Assembly (NCBI GenBank): GCA_026874595.1
Contig: CM049315.1
Coordinates: 38,146,164-38,210,163 of the forward strand
Origin: Sipunculus nudus
Taxonomy: Eukaryota > Annelida > Sipuncula > Golfingiida > Sipunculidae
Direction: 5' to 3'
DNA: 64,000 nucleotides
Below the pieces are notes generated by a model. The model was not told the DNA's origin, made no database searches, and saw nothing but the letters and a program-made list of their open reading frames with translations. Below are positions 1-11,199 of the stretch, piece by piece. The position numbers were made by a program, and so were the translations under genes. The first letter of the stretch is position 1, and each line of letters begins with the position of its first letter.

Positions 1-206
1 TGAAATTGTATTGATTCTGTGTATTGTTATATAAGGGTTGATTCAAGAATAAATTATAATTATTTGTTAACAAAATGTCACAGCCATCTTTATTCATTCC
101 CCTAGACATTTCACGCTTCCTAGTGTTACAGAATCTGATTTTATCTCCGTAACCAAATTTATGCTCGTCACGACTACGTGATCTGTTGATATCAGGTTCC
201 TTAACA
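1..206 (+). mobile_element. 3' end of an LTR, cut by the window edge
   Basis: The first ~206 bases match the last part of the solo LTR at 48945-49719, and the reverse complement of the LTR at 45977-46767. Shared blocks include an AATAAA signal, the stretch CATTCCCCTAGACATTTCACG and a terminal TAACA. Because the left side is outside the window, I cannot say whether this is a solo LTR or the 3' LTR of a fuller element. No internal gag/pol sequence is visible. Confidence 0.75.
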
Positions 207-600
207 AATGGTACTCAGCAGATGACCATACTTGTGTTAGCTGTAGGAAATGAAAAAAAATGTGGCTTTTATCTCCATCAAAGGAAAAAAAATCAAACCC
301 CAGATGTTTCTAACTTGTCTAATCTTCAATATGCTTTACTTGTGACTTAAATAAAATTGTAGTAGACCAACTATTAGTGTTTGGACGCTGTTGTTGAAGA
401 TCGTTAGATGTGCTTTCAGCATCTCATCCTTAAATCCCGGAGTGAGCAGCTTCCTAATCCGTACCCAGGGTGGTCCGTGCCCGCTCAGAGAGCTCTCACC
501 TACAATGTATATACATTTACATTACAGGCATTCATCTTCACGTCAAAACGTCGTGTAATCTTCAGGATTTTATCAATCAAGTTCAGGAATTACAAGTACA
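207..600. other. Intergenic, no feature recognised
   Basis: AT-rich sequence between the LTR fragment and the repeat-rich block. The only open frame (408-620) is short and shows no domain, splice context or composition that would support a gene. Confidence 0.5.
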
Positions 601-939
601 AGAGTTGGGTTCAAATATAGTCTGATGCATCGAATGCAAATGCAAATGCTATGTTGCTTTCCCAAATGCAAATGTAAATACATTAAAACATTTTCAAATG
701 AAAATGCTCTATAAGTCATGCAAATGGATTCAAATATTTTCTTAAGCAAACGAATAATTTTAAGGGCATTAAAATCTGAAGTTTAAATATACCTTATATT
801 TGTATAATTTAACTTGCCGCTGATATTATTTTGTACATAGCATTAGAATAAAAGTGACCCAGGGGTCATGACGCTTAGTTGACAAGGAAGACATTCACAA
901 AATTAATTTTATTCTTGTGGTATCCGCATTCAACTGAAG

Positions 940-1600
940 CATAGCTCAAAGGATACGGGTAATAGAGACATAATTTTAGGTTTTCCAGGAGATTTTTCAA
1001 GGACCTTCCTGGATGATAAATTAGAAGATTCTAGATTGAATTGGTACGATTTGTACCCTGTTCACGGACGACTGTATCTTTGAAGGTCTCAAAAATAGAG
1101 AAAAAAATACATAAACATAAAAAAGAATCCAGGTGGCGACACCAATCTGCAGGAACTGATGAAACAGTGCATGATTAATATGCATGCAAAGAATCAAGGT
1201 GATCAATGCATCAGTTACTTCAGATACTGAAGCTTTTGTAACAAATTTTTAATTATTCTGGTAGGTAATTATGTGCCCAATAGCTCAAAGGATATAGGTA
1301 ATAGAGACCTTATTTCAGGTTTTCAAGGAGAGTTTTAATGACAATTCTGGATGTCAAGTTAGACGATTTTAGATCTTGCGGTAACAATTTGTGCTCTGTT
1401 CACTTACGATTGCATCTTTGAAAATCTCAAAATAGAGAAAAAATGCGTAAAAATTGGAAGAAAAACAGGTGGCGCCACCAGCCTGCAGGAACTGATGAAG
1501 CACTCCATGATCAACATGCATGCAGAGAATCATGGTGTTCAATACATTAGTTTTACAGATACTGGAGCTTTTGTATCAAATTTTAAGCTCAGCTGACTGT
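940..1600 (+). repeat. Tandem ~337 bp units, forward orientation
   Basis: Two adjacent copies start with the phrase TAGCTCAAAGGATA...GGTAATAGAGAC near 942 and 1279. Each continues through a GGTGGCG(C/A)CACC palindromic core and ends in GATACTG(A/G)AGCTTTTGTA. A partial third forward copy lies at about 3893-4040. Open frames across these units are interrupted and differ in frame between copies, so I see no coding function. Confidence 0.8.
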
Positions 1601-1659
1601 TAGTCATCTAAGCTTAGCAATCACTCTATGCCCGTCGTCCGTCCATCCATCTGTTCGTC

Positions 1660-3620
1660 CGTCTGTCCGTCCGTTGACCAGGCACATATCGTAAATGCTT
1701 CTTACTTGACATCAAGAAATGTCCATGAGAGATCTCCTTGGAAACCTGAAGTTAGGTCTCTGTTACCCATATTCTTTTAGCTATTAGGCTCCGAAGTACC
1801 CCCCCCCCCCCGAATAAAGGAAAATTTGATACAAAATCTCAAGTATCTGAACAACTAATGCGTTGATCCCCATGATTCTTTGCATGGATGTTGATCATGG
1901 AGTGTTTCATCAGTTTCTGAAGACTATTGGGGCCACTTATATTTGTTCTCTTTTTAGGATTTTTTTTCTCTCTCTTTTTTTAAACCTTTAAAGATGTGGT
2001 CACCTAGTAACAGGCACAAATCGTAACGACTGGACCTAGAATCTTTTATCTTGACATCCAGACAGGTTCATTAAAGATCTCTTTGGAAACCTGAAATTAG
2101 GTCTTTGTTACTCATATTCTTTCAGCTATTGGGCTCCGAAGTACCCCCAAGATTAAATGAAAATTTGATACAAAAGCTCAAGTATCTGAACAACTTATGC
2201 ATTGATCCCCAGGATTCTTTGCATGGATATTGATCATGGAGAGTTTCATCAGTTTCTGCAGATTGGTGGCGCCACCTGTATTTTTTTCGATTTTTTACGA
2301 TTTTTTTTTCTCTATTTGTGAGACCTTAAAAGATGCGGTGACCTGTTTACATGGCACAAATCGTAGAGACAGGACCTAGAATCTTTTATCTTGACATCCA
2401 GAAAGGTCCATCAAAGATCTCCTTTGAAACCTGAAATTAAGTCTCTGTAACCCATATTCTTTAAGCTTTGGAGCTCCGAAGTAGCTCCCAGAATAAAGGA
2501 AAATTTGATACAAAAGCTCAAGCAACTGAACAACCAATGCATTGATCACAATGTTATGTTGCATGCATATTAATCAAGGAGTGTTTAGACAGTTCTTGCA
2601 GACTGGTGGCGCCACCTGTATTATTCGATTTTTTACGATTTATTTTTGTTTATTTTTGGGACCTTAAAAGATGCGGTTACCTGTAAACAGGGCACAAATC
2701 GTACCGACTGGACCTAGAATCTTTTATCTTGACATCCAGAGAGGTCCATGAAAGATCTCCTTGGAAACCTGAAATTAGGTCTTTGTTACCCATATTCTTT
2801 GAGCTATTGGGCTCCGAAGTATCCCCAAGAATAAAGGAAAATTTGATACAAAATCTCAAGTATCTGAATAACTAACGTGTTGATCCCCATGATTCTTTGC
2901 ATGGATATTGATCATGGAGTGTTTCATCAGTTTCTAAAGACTGGTGGCGCCACCTGTATTTTGTTTTCTTTTTTACAATTTTCCCCCCTCTTTTTTTGAA
3001 ACCTTTAAAGATGTGGTAACCTGTTAACAGGGCACAAATCATAGAGACAGGACCTAGAATTTTGTATCTTGACATGCAGGGAGACCCATGAAAAGTGTCC
3101 TTGGAAATCAAAATTAGTTCTCTGTTACCCATAAGCTCTGGGCAATGGGGCTTCAAAGTACCCCCCAGAATAATGGAAAATTTGATACAAATCTCAAGTA
3201 TCTAAACAAAATATGCATTGATCACCATGATTCGTTGCATGCATAATGATCAAGGAGTGTTTCGACAGTTCCTGATGACTAGTTGCGCCACCTGGATTTA
3301 TTTTTATTATAACAGTTTTTCTCTATTTTGAGACCTTTAAAGATGCGGTTGTCTGTATAGAGGGCACAAACCCTAATCATCTGTCCTAGAACCTTCTAAC
3401 TTGACATCCAGTAAGGTCCGTGAAAAATATCCTCGGAACCTGAAATAAGGTCTCTGTTACCCATATTCTCTGAGCTATGGGGCTTATAACACCCCCCAGA
3501 AAAATTGAAAATTTGATATACCAAAGTAGGGAACAAATCATAGCCATTGGACCCAGAATCTTGACATCATGAAGTTCCTTAAAAGTTCTCCCCAAAAACC
3601 TAAAATTGGGTCACTGTGAC
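1660..3620 (-). repeat. Tandem ~340 bp units, inverted orientation
   Basis: About five full copies and a truncated sixth repeat at a period close to 340 bases. The phrase GGCACAAATCGTA recurs at about 2010, 2350, 2690 and 3030, with a diverged copy near 3362. They are the reverse complement of the units at 940-1600, so the array switches orientation near 1.6 kb. Most copies keep GGTGGCGCCACC flanked by CAGTTTCT...GACT and CTGTATTT. Copies differ by point changes and homopolymer lengths, so the array is old rather than newly amplified. Confidence 0.8.
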
Positions 3621-4254
3621 CTATATTCTCAGTTTTTGGGGTATGTTTGAGCACCCCAAAAATAATGCAAAAAACACAAAAAATTGCCAGATTTTTCAGG
3701 AAAGGCTGGTTTGATTGTCATCAAATTTGGTATGCTTATGGGTCTTGATGAACTTAAGCTAATACGCATGAATGATGATGCCGCCTAAATTATATCAATT
3801 AGTTCCTTGTGCAAGGATTTATTGTCAACATGTCATTCGGCTGAGCGTCATGACCCATGGGTCACGTGTTTATTATTCTTAGGGATAATTCTAAGCCCCG
3901 TAGCTCAAAGGATATAGGTAACAGAGACCTAATTTCAGGTTTAAATGGAGCTCTATTACGGACCTCCCTGGATGTCATGTAACTAGATTCTAGATCAAGC
4001 GGTTACAATTTGTGCCTGGTTAACGGACAGACGGACGACGGCCAAAAAGTGACCGCTATAGCTCAAATGGCTTTCAGTCAGCTGAGCTAATTACCCATTC
4101 AATTTAAAACTTCGCACACAGAAGTACGAATAAAAACATTTTAAAATCACATTTAAATGTTTTCTTGAACGCTGGTCGTAGTTTACTCGATTATTTAATG
4201 TAGAATTAACTACTACAAGTGCAAGTAAACTAATCACAAATGTAAACTAGAATA

Positions 4255-4800
4255 CGGGTAGTCGACAAGCGACTACGTGTATCCACCAACATTAGAGTGG
4301 TTTAGGTGAAGTGAGGCATGGAGTGAGTGGTAAGGGACAATAGATTGAGATATGTTACATATAAGCATGGATGTCTGCCACCTATATATGATTGTAGGTG
4401 GTGCCATCTGTCAATTGAACGAGAAAGCTTTCCAAGATGTATACACATGCAAAATTTCAGGGGAAGAGGTTAACCCCAGGCAGATGAACAGATGGATACC
4501 ATCCAATAATGGTTGTAGTTTGTGCCACCAGTTTTTGTGTATAATAAAGAGTTTTATAAAATCTTTACACATGCAAAATTCCAGGCCGATACATCAAACC
4601 ATTCCTGAGATATTAGCATTGATGTCTGCAGCAGGAACGTGGTTGTAGATGGCGCCACCTGTCATATAAACGTATCCATGACGTCTATAGGCGTATGTGC
4701 AAAATTCCGGCGATTAAGTCCAACCACAGCATAGATATGAGTGATTTTAACCAAAGGCAGATGACAAGAGGGACGTTGGGCAAAAAATGCTTTTACATGG
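4255..4800 (+). repeat. Second repeat family with the GGTGGCGCCACC-type core
   Basis: Two ~280 bp units contain ATGTCTGC...GTAG(A/G)TGG(C/T)GCCA(C/T)CTGTCA at about 4370-4410 and 4620-4665, with ACACATGCAAAATT(T/C)CAGG between them. A short palindrome GTAGTCGACAAGCGACTAC at 4258 has its counterpart near 27650. This family therefore appears to be the same as the array at 26340-27690, in inverted orientation. No coding function is supported. Confidence 0.6.
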
Positions 4801-5807
4801 CGCCTTGAGTTTTGTGTATGATATAAAGCTACCCAAGATCTATTCTCAAAAAACTTCAGCCCGACTGGTTAAAGGAGTCCCAAGGTATGTCGCTTTATGT
4901 TTAAAAACAGACGCCCAGATGAACGCTCTGCAGAGAGGAGAGGTCGAGGTCAACCCAGATGGAGGGCACTGCAGTTCACATGTGACCCGATCATTATTCC
5001 GTGTTTCAAAAAAAAAATTCGTCAAGTGGTTACGGAGCTGGGGATGTTCTCCGTAAACCTATGCGGCGGCGGCGGCGTCCGGCTTTAAACATAGTATGGC
5101 CGCAAAACCCGGGTATTGATTTGTCAAAAAATCAAGCAAAAATTGTAAACATGTACAGATTTGTGCGTATTGATATTACTTCTATCCATTTTTATACGTA
5201 AATAATTAACTCAGACAAAGCACATTAGGTGGTAATTATTAGACTTAATATTCACGTATGTCCTTACTGAACTTGGCCTTTGACATAATACTAAACGACC
5301 ATCATTGCTGTTGTTAAAAACATTTCCAATTGACATTTGACTCAACTTTCAATGCAAATGCATAACATTTTTTCAAATGTAAATGAAAATGAAACACATC
5401 AGCATTCTATTAAGATGTAAATGCAAATACAGGCTTATCAGGTTTGCTGCATTTGAATTTAAATCAGCTGAATTTAAATGCAAATGCATTCGCATTTGGA
5501 CCCAACTCTGACACGTCTAGACTTTGAGCGACTGTGATGTTAACGGATTAATGTTTAGAAAACATAGCAGAGGACCATCGTTCATTTATTACTTTTTTAT
5601 TGTTCAATCTTTCGTCAAGTTGTTAGCATATCACACTTGCTGCGATCCTCTAGGGCAGATGGAAACTGAAAAAAGGCACATTGCGAAATGTATTTGTAAA
5701 CTTGTTAACGTGCAATAGACCAAACAGTATCACGTTAACTGTTACGTTTGCAACACCCCTTTTCAAACACAGAGCGATTACATTGAATGTAATCTGAGAA
5801 CGCTCAC

Positions 5808-8800
5808 CTAGCCACGGTCTGAAGGCGTCGAAATCCACATCTGACTTCGGTTCTGTAACATATTAGAAAGCAACATATCGTAGCTGACATGTGCATATTA
5901 TCACAACAATGGAATACATAGAAATTCCAAACTGAAAAAAATATAAAAAAAGGACGAAACTGCATCTGCATTTTAGTGCTGCCTTGTGTTAATTCAATGA
6001 AACATATGATCTTCGGATAAGATGTTCATACTGGATATTTTATCTATATAAACGTTATATAATTTTCAAGTTTTAACAAAAGTCTAAATAGCTAACGGGA
6101 CACACTCTAGGTGCCAATAACTAACAAGAACAGTTTTCTAATAAATAAATATAATTGTGTTTGAAGGTACCCAAAGAACAAACATCTTCAAGTTTTCATC
6201 TTTTCAAACAAATGATCCCTGATTGATACATTCATATTTGGAAATTTCGTTAGGGAAACATGTACGTGCCCCTCTTGGACAGATAAAAGGCAATTTCATG
6301 AGTCATGATTTCGCATATACCTACCTTTGAATTTAAATAAAATGAAAAAAAAGATCCCCCAGATCGATACATTTGTCTATGAGATTAGCACCCGTGGTTA
6401 GAAACCATAAACAATGAAACTGATATAATTAAAACATTGAGACTGGAATGGAACTGGAAAATGGAAGATTCCGACAATTGAACCTATGGCGTTCTGTATA
6501 TGCTCTCCGTTTCAAACATGTATTGCTGATGTGAAATAGAGGGGAAAACAGCTAAAAAGACAGACAGAGAGCTAGGAAGACGGAGATGAATCCTACCACT
6601 TGATGATATGTTTGCACTAGAGGTCAGACTCGTCAACTTCGAGTGAGACGGACAGACATACAGACAGACGGACAGTCAGGCGGACAAGCAGACAAACAAA
6701 GAGACTGGGACATCTACTATTTGAAGCCATAGCGATCTGCATGCTCTCTGGGTCAGACATGTCCACTTTCTAGGAATGAGACAGACATAGAGACGGACAG
6801 TCAGACGGACATACGGACAGCTAGACAAAAAACATACAGGGGCATCTCCTACCGTTTGAAGCCATAACGATCTGTATGCTCTCCGGGTCAGACACGTCAA
6901 CCTGGTGAGAGGAGAAGCCCAGTCTCAGTTTGATAATGGTTCCGTAGTCTCTCTGCCACCGCATCCATACGTCCATGTGGTCGTCCGTAGAACCCACCTG
7001 TGATCATGACGGACATTGATGATTAGCCTTCATTGTACAAAACAGTGGGCCATGTACTGTCATTTTACCACATTCTGTGGAAATGCCTTTTTTAAGTTTC
7101 CCGTTTTCATAGGTCTCATGGTCCTATTTGTTTTCATATAGAAGGTGCATGTAAAGATGTATGTGTCAAGTAAAAATTTAAAGGGACCTAATCACCTATC
7201 TGGCCCTTATAAACTAATAAACAAAAGAAAATCTCTTGAAGCTTATAAAAAATAGGCCAGAAGATTCCCCGTACACAGGCTGTTTGATTTTTTTATACAT
7301 GTGTTTATAATATGTGGGGGCTCACCCAAATAATTAAAACAAATTTAACAAGGGTATCTGGCGGCAAGTCAGATAAGCCAGAGCTTTGCAAATGGCGTTT
7401 TGCAACAAGTGACCCTTCTACCATCGCATAAATGCAACCTGCCACCTTAGATAAAATGGTTTTCCTGTTTGTCAACACAACTGTGTTTACAAACATTTTG
7501 TTGATATACAAGTTCATACATCCTTCACGAAGGCCTCATAAGAATTTTTCACAACCAAAATAACCCGTAGAACCTTATTATATACACAGAGGAAGCCAGA
7601 AATCACACAAATTTTTTTTCACAAAGTAGGTGAATGGGCACCTTTAAGGGTACTTAGTCACTTCTCACAATGATTATGTTCCTCTGTAGTCAATAAAAAT
7701 AGAATAATATAATACTCTCATTTCATTGCATCTCTAAATCAATTAAAGGGAACATGTCAACTAGATGTATGCAGTCGAAAGGCAATGACTAGTAGCCTAC
7801 TCCCTCCCCGGTCTGCAACTGAGCGATAATGGGGTATCATCTATGGAGTGTACGACCTTGGGAATAAGATCAGAGTCAAAACTAAATATCAGGTGCAAAT
7901 CTGTGGCCTCGCAATTATATTGTGCTTAATTTCAGCTTTTGAAAATAAGCCATGTCATAGATCTAGCGCAAAAAGTAAATGACGGAATGAAAAACAATTG
8001 CAATGTTTACCCAAATATCTGAATTTAGAAATAAACTCCTCAACCCCTCTATGCCTAAGTTAATCATTTTCTTTCGCAACTACCTGAATGTAACACAGTG
8101 TAGACATGACCACTGATGTACGTACTGGCTACGGAACAGTCCTTAGTAAATGTTATGTAACTTTAGCCACGTTAATTTTCAGTTTAGACAGGCAAAACCA
8201 TCCGTTATCGTGGCATTGATAAGTTAAAACATTACACTGTTAGTCGTAATGCGTGCCCCGAATGAGCCATTAGATTGTAAACGTAACCGTGTACTTAGTG
8301 GTATCAACATCTGCCCAGGATGATGAGAAAAATGTGAATAAATTGTTCCACTGAAACTCCCTGCAGACCGCTTATCCGCAGCATCTGGGTTCAATAGACA
8401 TGATCTGGTACTTTACGTTTGTTTTGTATGCCAATCACCCAGTCACTACAAAATAATAACACATGCCGGGCCAGGTGTTACAAAGTGTTACAAGTATGAC
8501 CTGGGGAACTGCAGTAGCTACATTAGTCATCTCTCTGCAGCACATTTTAAAAGGGTTTTTGTCATGTTCCAATTCCCGAAAAAAGGAAACAAGGGTTTCG
8601 ACGAAGACGCCACCTGGCAGAGATCACAGGAGTCAGCAGGTTCTGAGGTCAAAGATGTACAAAAAGTGATGGTACTAACCCAAACCAACCAAAATACACA
8701 GGCCTAGCCCTACTACTCAGTTTCTGACGTAAAACAGATATTGGCCTGTTTTTAAGGAATAATTTATGTGGCCTAAATTTCTTTACGTAGCATATCCTGT

Positions 8801-8826
8801 GTACATCCTGCACATGAACATGACTT

Positions 8827-8897
<71 letters not shown>

Positions 8898-10460
8898 CCA
8901 GTTTCGAAAACACACAACCAGATTCAAAGATGTAAATCATAGGATTCAAATAACCTTATAACTATTGACAATTTTCATCCATTAAATGAAAATTCATTTT
9001 TACAATAATAACAAAATATAATCGTGAATCAGTCGCCAGCCCTTGTCCGGCAGACAGCTGTAAACGATACCATAACTTTTTCGTTTCTTGTCAAACGGGA
9101 CAAGAAAGTTAGAACGATTTATAAGTATTTTTTGTGAAATTTCGCTTGTTCTCGTTTGACAGCAGGCCCCTACAACCCCCCCCCCCCCAAAAAACCCCAA
9201 AAACTAGACCTTTCTAGCATAAAAGTGACCTAGTTATAAACAGCAGGTCACGAGATTTGACGAGACTTGCAAAAAAAAACCCAAAGCAGAAAACAAGACC
9301 TCTCTGGCTAAAAAAGTCATACAAGTATTGTGATTGCTCATTCATTTCAGGTGAATCCTAAAGAGTTTTCATATTATTTATATTTATCGAGATATCGCAC
9401 TAAAATGGGTATATCCTACTTTTCAAGCTGCAACGTCCCCTGGTCCTGGGTTAATCATAGCACTTTTTTGTTTGAAGACTTTGCCTTCAGTCTGAGAAAT
9501 TCGATTGACAGGCAAACGGACAGACACACACGACGATAAGACTACAAGCCAGAAGCTGGCGCCCATATAAAAACTAGATCAGTGGCCTCAAAACTTCCAA
9601 GGGGGAGGGGATGACTCGAAGACATACACACACATATATATATATATAATAGCGTCTGTATGACCCATTTCAAATATATAAACTTAATCAGATTTCATAT
9701 GTTTAAAATTATGTGTATATTTGAAATCTGATTAAGGTTTTAGAAAATAAGGTATTATGTTTCTAGTACAAGTTAATTCTAAACCGGTTAAGGTATAATA
9801 TTTCATGGTAAACTGATAAATGGAACCAAAGTTTATAATTCTAATTATCAATATATTTTATTTGCAATATATAAATATCATTCTCGGAATGGGGGGGGGG
9901 GGGGATGATTACAGTGACCACCACCACCCTCTTGCCAAAAAGTATATACCCCCCTCCCCATATTGACGCCCCTGAACTAGGTGTTTGCAATCGCCAAGCG
10001 GTCACTGGTGCCTTCCTCGTCGCCCGCAGCTGATCGATAATGGGAAATCGATTATGGAGTGTACCAATTTGGAAAAAGAATATGTATTGAATATAGATAT
10101 GCAGCATTACGAAGTGCGATCCTGTTTGAGATTAGATGCAGTTTTACATGAAGTTCGTGTAACGTACCCAATTCAAAAGAACAATGACACAGTCAATAAA
10201 GGACACGCTGGTTTCAAAGTGGTTTCCAGGATTACCTTTTCTAAAGTTCCCCAGAACCAGTGTGCAGGGGGTCCTCTGAACTTTTTCAGCACGGATTCTC
10301 CCCTGATTCTGTCGTACAGAGCTTGGGCCAGAAAGAACAGAATCTGGAGGATGATGACGACGCCGATTGTCCCGATCAGAGGGTAAAACCAGACGGGGAA
10401 CCCTCCTGGTGACGTCGGCGATGACGCTGCCGCGTGGCCAAAGTGTGCTGGGTGCTTCAT
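5808..10460 (-). CDS. Cytochrome P450, CYP4-like, N-terminal three exons only
   Basis: P450s of the CYP4 clan are ER-anchored haem mono-oxygenases, typically omega-hydroxylases of fatty acids and related lipids. Exon 1 (10460-10236, 75 codons) has a membrane anchor at about residues 24-48 and the proline hinge RGPPAHWFWG at 62-71. It ends at AAG|gtaatc. Exon 2 (6997-6853) follows a CACAG acceptor and encodes DHMDVWMRWQRDYGTII and DVSDPESIQIVMASN, the usual CYP4 region before helix B. Exon 3 (5852-5808, 45 nt) continues in phase with EPKSDVDFDAFRPWLG. The next exon, the I-helix and the haem-binding Cys exon are not seen between 5807 and the window start, so the gene is either truncated by the 601-5513 element or continues beyond the window. 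An acceptor directly before the ATG suggests an upstream noncoding exon. Confidence 0.85.
6460..6850 (-). repeat. Tandem partial copies of the end of P450 exon 2
   Basis: The last ~55 bases of P450 exon 2 plus its donor recur at about 6711-6771, 6587-6640 and 6466-6520, at spacings of roughly 120-136 bases. They are separated by GACAGACGGACAGTC-type minisatellite sequence. The nearest copy still reads VDMSDPESMQIAMASN on the minus strand and is followed by gtagat. The two farther copies are broken by stops and substitutions. Confidence 0.7.
7182..7643. mobile_element. MITE with TTAA target duplication
   Basis: TTAA occurs at 7178-7181 and again at 7644-7647. The bases just inside form imperfect terminal inverted repeats, AGGGACCTAATCACCTA against the complement of TAGGTGAATGGGCACCT. 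The 462-base interior has no transposase. TTAA targets are used by piggyBac and Kolobok superfamilies; I cannot choose between them. It lies between P450 exons 1 and 2. Confidence 0.6.
7650..9600. other. P450 intron 1, part; TA microsatellite
   Basis: Noncoding sequence with a (TA)n tract at about 8831-8893 and a C-run near 9178-9188. Short open frames here show no domain and partly read through the microsatellite. Confidence 0.5.
9640..9977 (+). repeat. Dispersed repeat ending in ATATTGACGCCCCTG
   Basis: Homologous to 18070-18452. Both contain a TATAT tract, ATTTCAAATATA, AACTCATAAATGGA or ACTGATAAATGGA, TTTGCAATATAT, a long G-run followed by GATGAT, CTTGCCAAAAAGT and a final ATATTGACGCCCCTG. 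A third sequence at 25766-25936 shares the GACGCCCC/GACACCCCTG end. The class of element is unknown. Confidence 0.6.
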
Positions 10461-10469
10461 GGTCTCTGA

Positions 10470-10965
10470 AACAAAGACATTTCAGTCAGATGAGTATATA
10501 GTAAAGAAGGGGAAGACGGTGTACTCTTGAAATGGCGGAAATCGGGCCCAGCCAGCTCCCTCAACAACGTTAAAGTACATGTATAAATACGTATATATTG
10601 TCATGTAAAAAGAAATTTGATAACTCATCTCTGATCACTAAGGTTAGCAAGTAATAAAGCAGAGATGCTAGCATATCAAGAAAACATTCGGGATATATAC
10701 TCTAGACGTAAAATTGAGTGGGAAAATTGAGTGCATCTAGGGTATTATCTAGGTCAGACTTTCTGACAAAAAAGGCGCCAAAATTGGAAGATACAAGGAA
10801 TAACCCTTATGTTTGCCCCCGCCTCTCTAAAACTTTCCATTATTTTTTTTTGTTTGTTTTGGGTTTGGAATTCAAACTTCAGAAATTCAAACTTCATTAC
10901 GTATACTGTAGATTACACATACTGTCAAAACATAACAGGAGGTAGGATGTAGGTCATGGTACCAC
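10470..10965. other. Upstream of P450 exon 1, no gene seen
   Basis: AT-rich sequence. The minus-strand TTTGTTTCAG|AGACC at about 10466-10480 looks like a splice acceptor just before the P450 start codon. No coding sequence was recognised. Confidence 0.4.
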
Positions 10966-10969
10966 CGCT

Positions 10970-11190
10970 CAGGGGCAGATCCAGGATTTAGGAAAGGGGG
11001 TGGGGGGGAGTCCAACACTGGAGGATTAATGAAAACCCTAAAAAAAGACCCCAGGTCCGGATAATAGGGGGTTCAGGCCGCAAAATTTGGTCTGAAACCC
11101 TTAAAAGGTTGCTTCGGATGAAAAAAGAAGGGGGGGGGGGGGGTCCCCGGGGGTCCAGACCCCCCCCCCCCCAACCGAATCCGCTTCTGA
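10970..11190. mobile_element. hAT-like MITE with G- and C-runs
   Basis: Starts CAGGGGCAGATCCAGGATTT and ends in an imperfect inverted copy, CCGAATCCGCTTCTG. ACCGCT occurs on both sides, though not as a clean 8-bp duplication. The interior holds G- and C-homopolymers that may be unreliable in the assembly. No coding capacity. Confidence 0.45.
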
Positions 11191-11199
11191 CCGCTGCGG

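Larger units (their letters stand above)
601..5513. mobile_element. Candidate large foldback element bounded by inverted repeats
   Basis: The left edge reads AGAGTTGGGTTCAAAT (about 602-617) and the right edge reads ATTTGGACCCAACTCT (about 5496-5511), which are inverted copies of each other. Just inside both edges lie clusters of ATGCAAATGCAAAT-type motifs, again in inverted orientation (about 635-790 and 5340-5490). The termini resemble those of hAT-type elements, but I found no convincing 8-bp target duplication and no transposase. The block encloses the tandem arrays listed separately. It could be one composite element or independent insertions. Confidence 0.35.

Noticed and set aside
1-206. 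Complete retrotransposon at the window start
   Set aside because: Only the LTR end is present and nothing to its right resembles gag, pol or a primer-binding site.
940-3620. Regularly spaced repeats as a CRISPR array
   Set aside because: Units are ~340 bases, diverged, without short identical repeats or unique spacers, and the DNA is eukaryotic.
8649-8927. Frames reading IYIYIYIY
   Set aside because: Translation of TA microsatellites; the same applies near 14263, 18271 and 31127.
9985-10386. 133-codon plus-strand open frame
   Set aside because: It is antisense to the well-supported P450 exon 1 and owes its openness to that exon.
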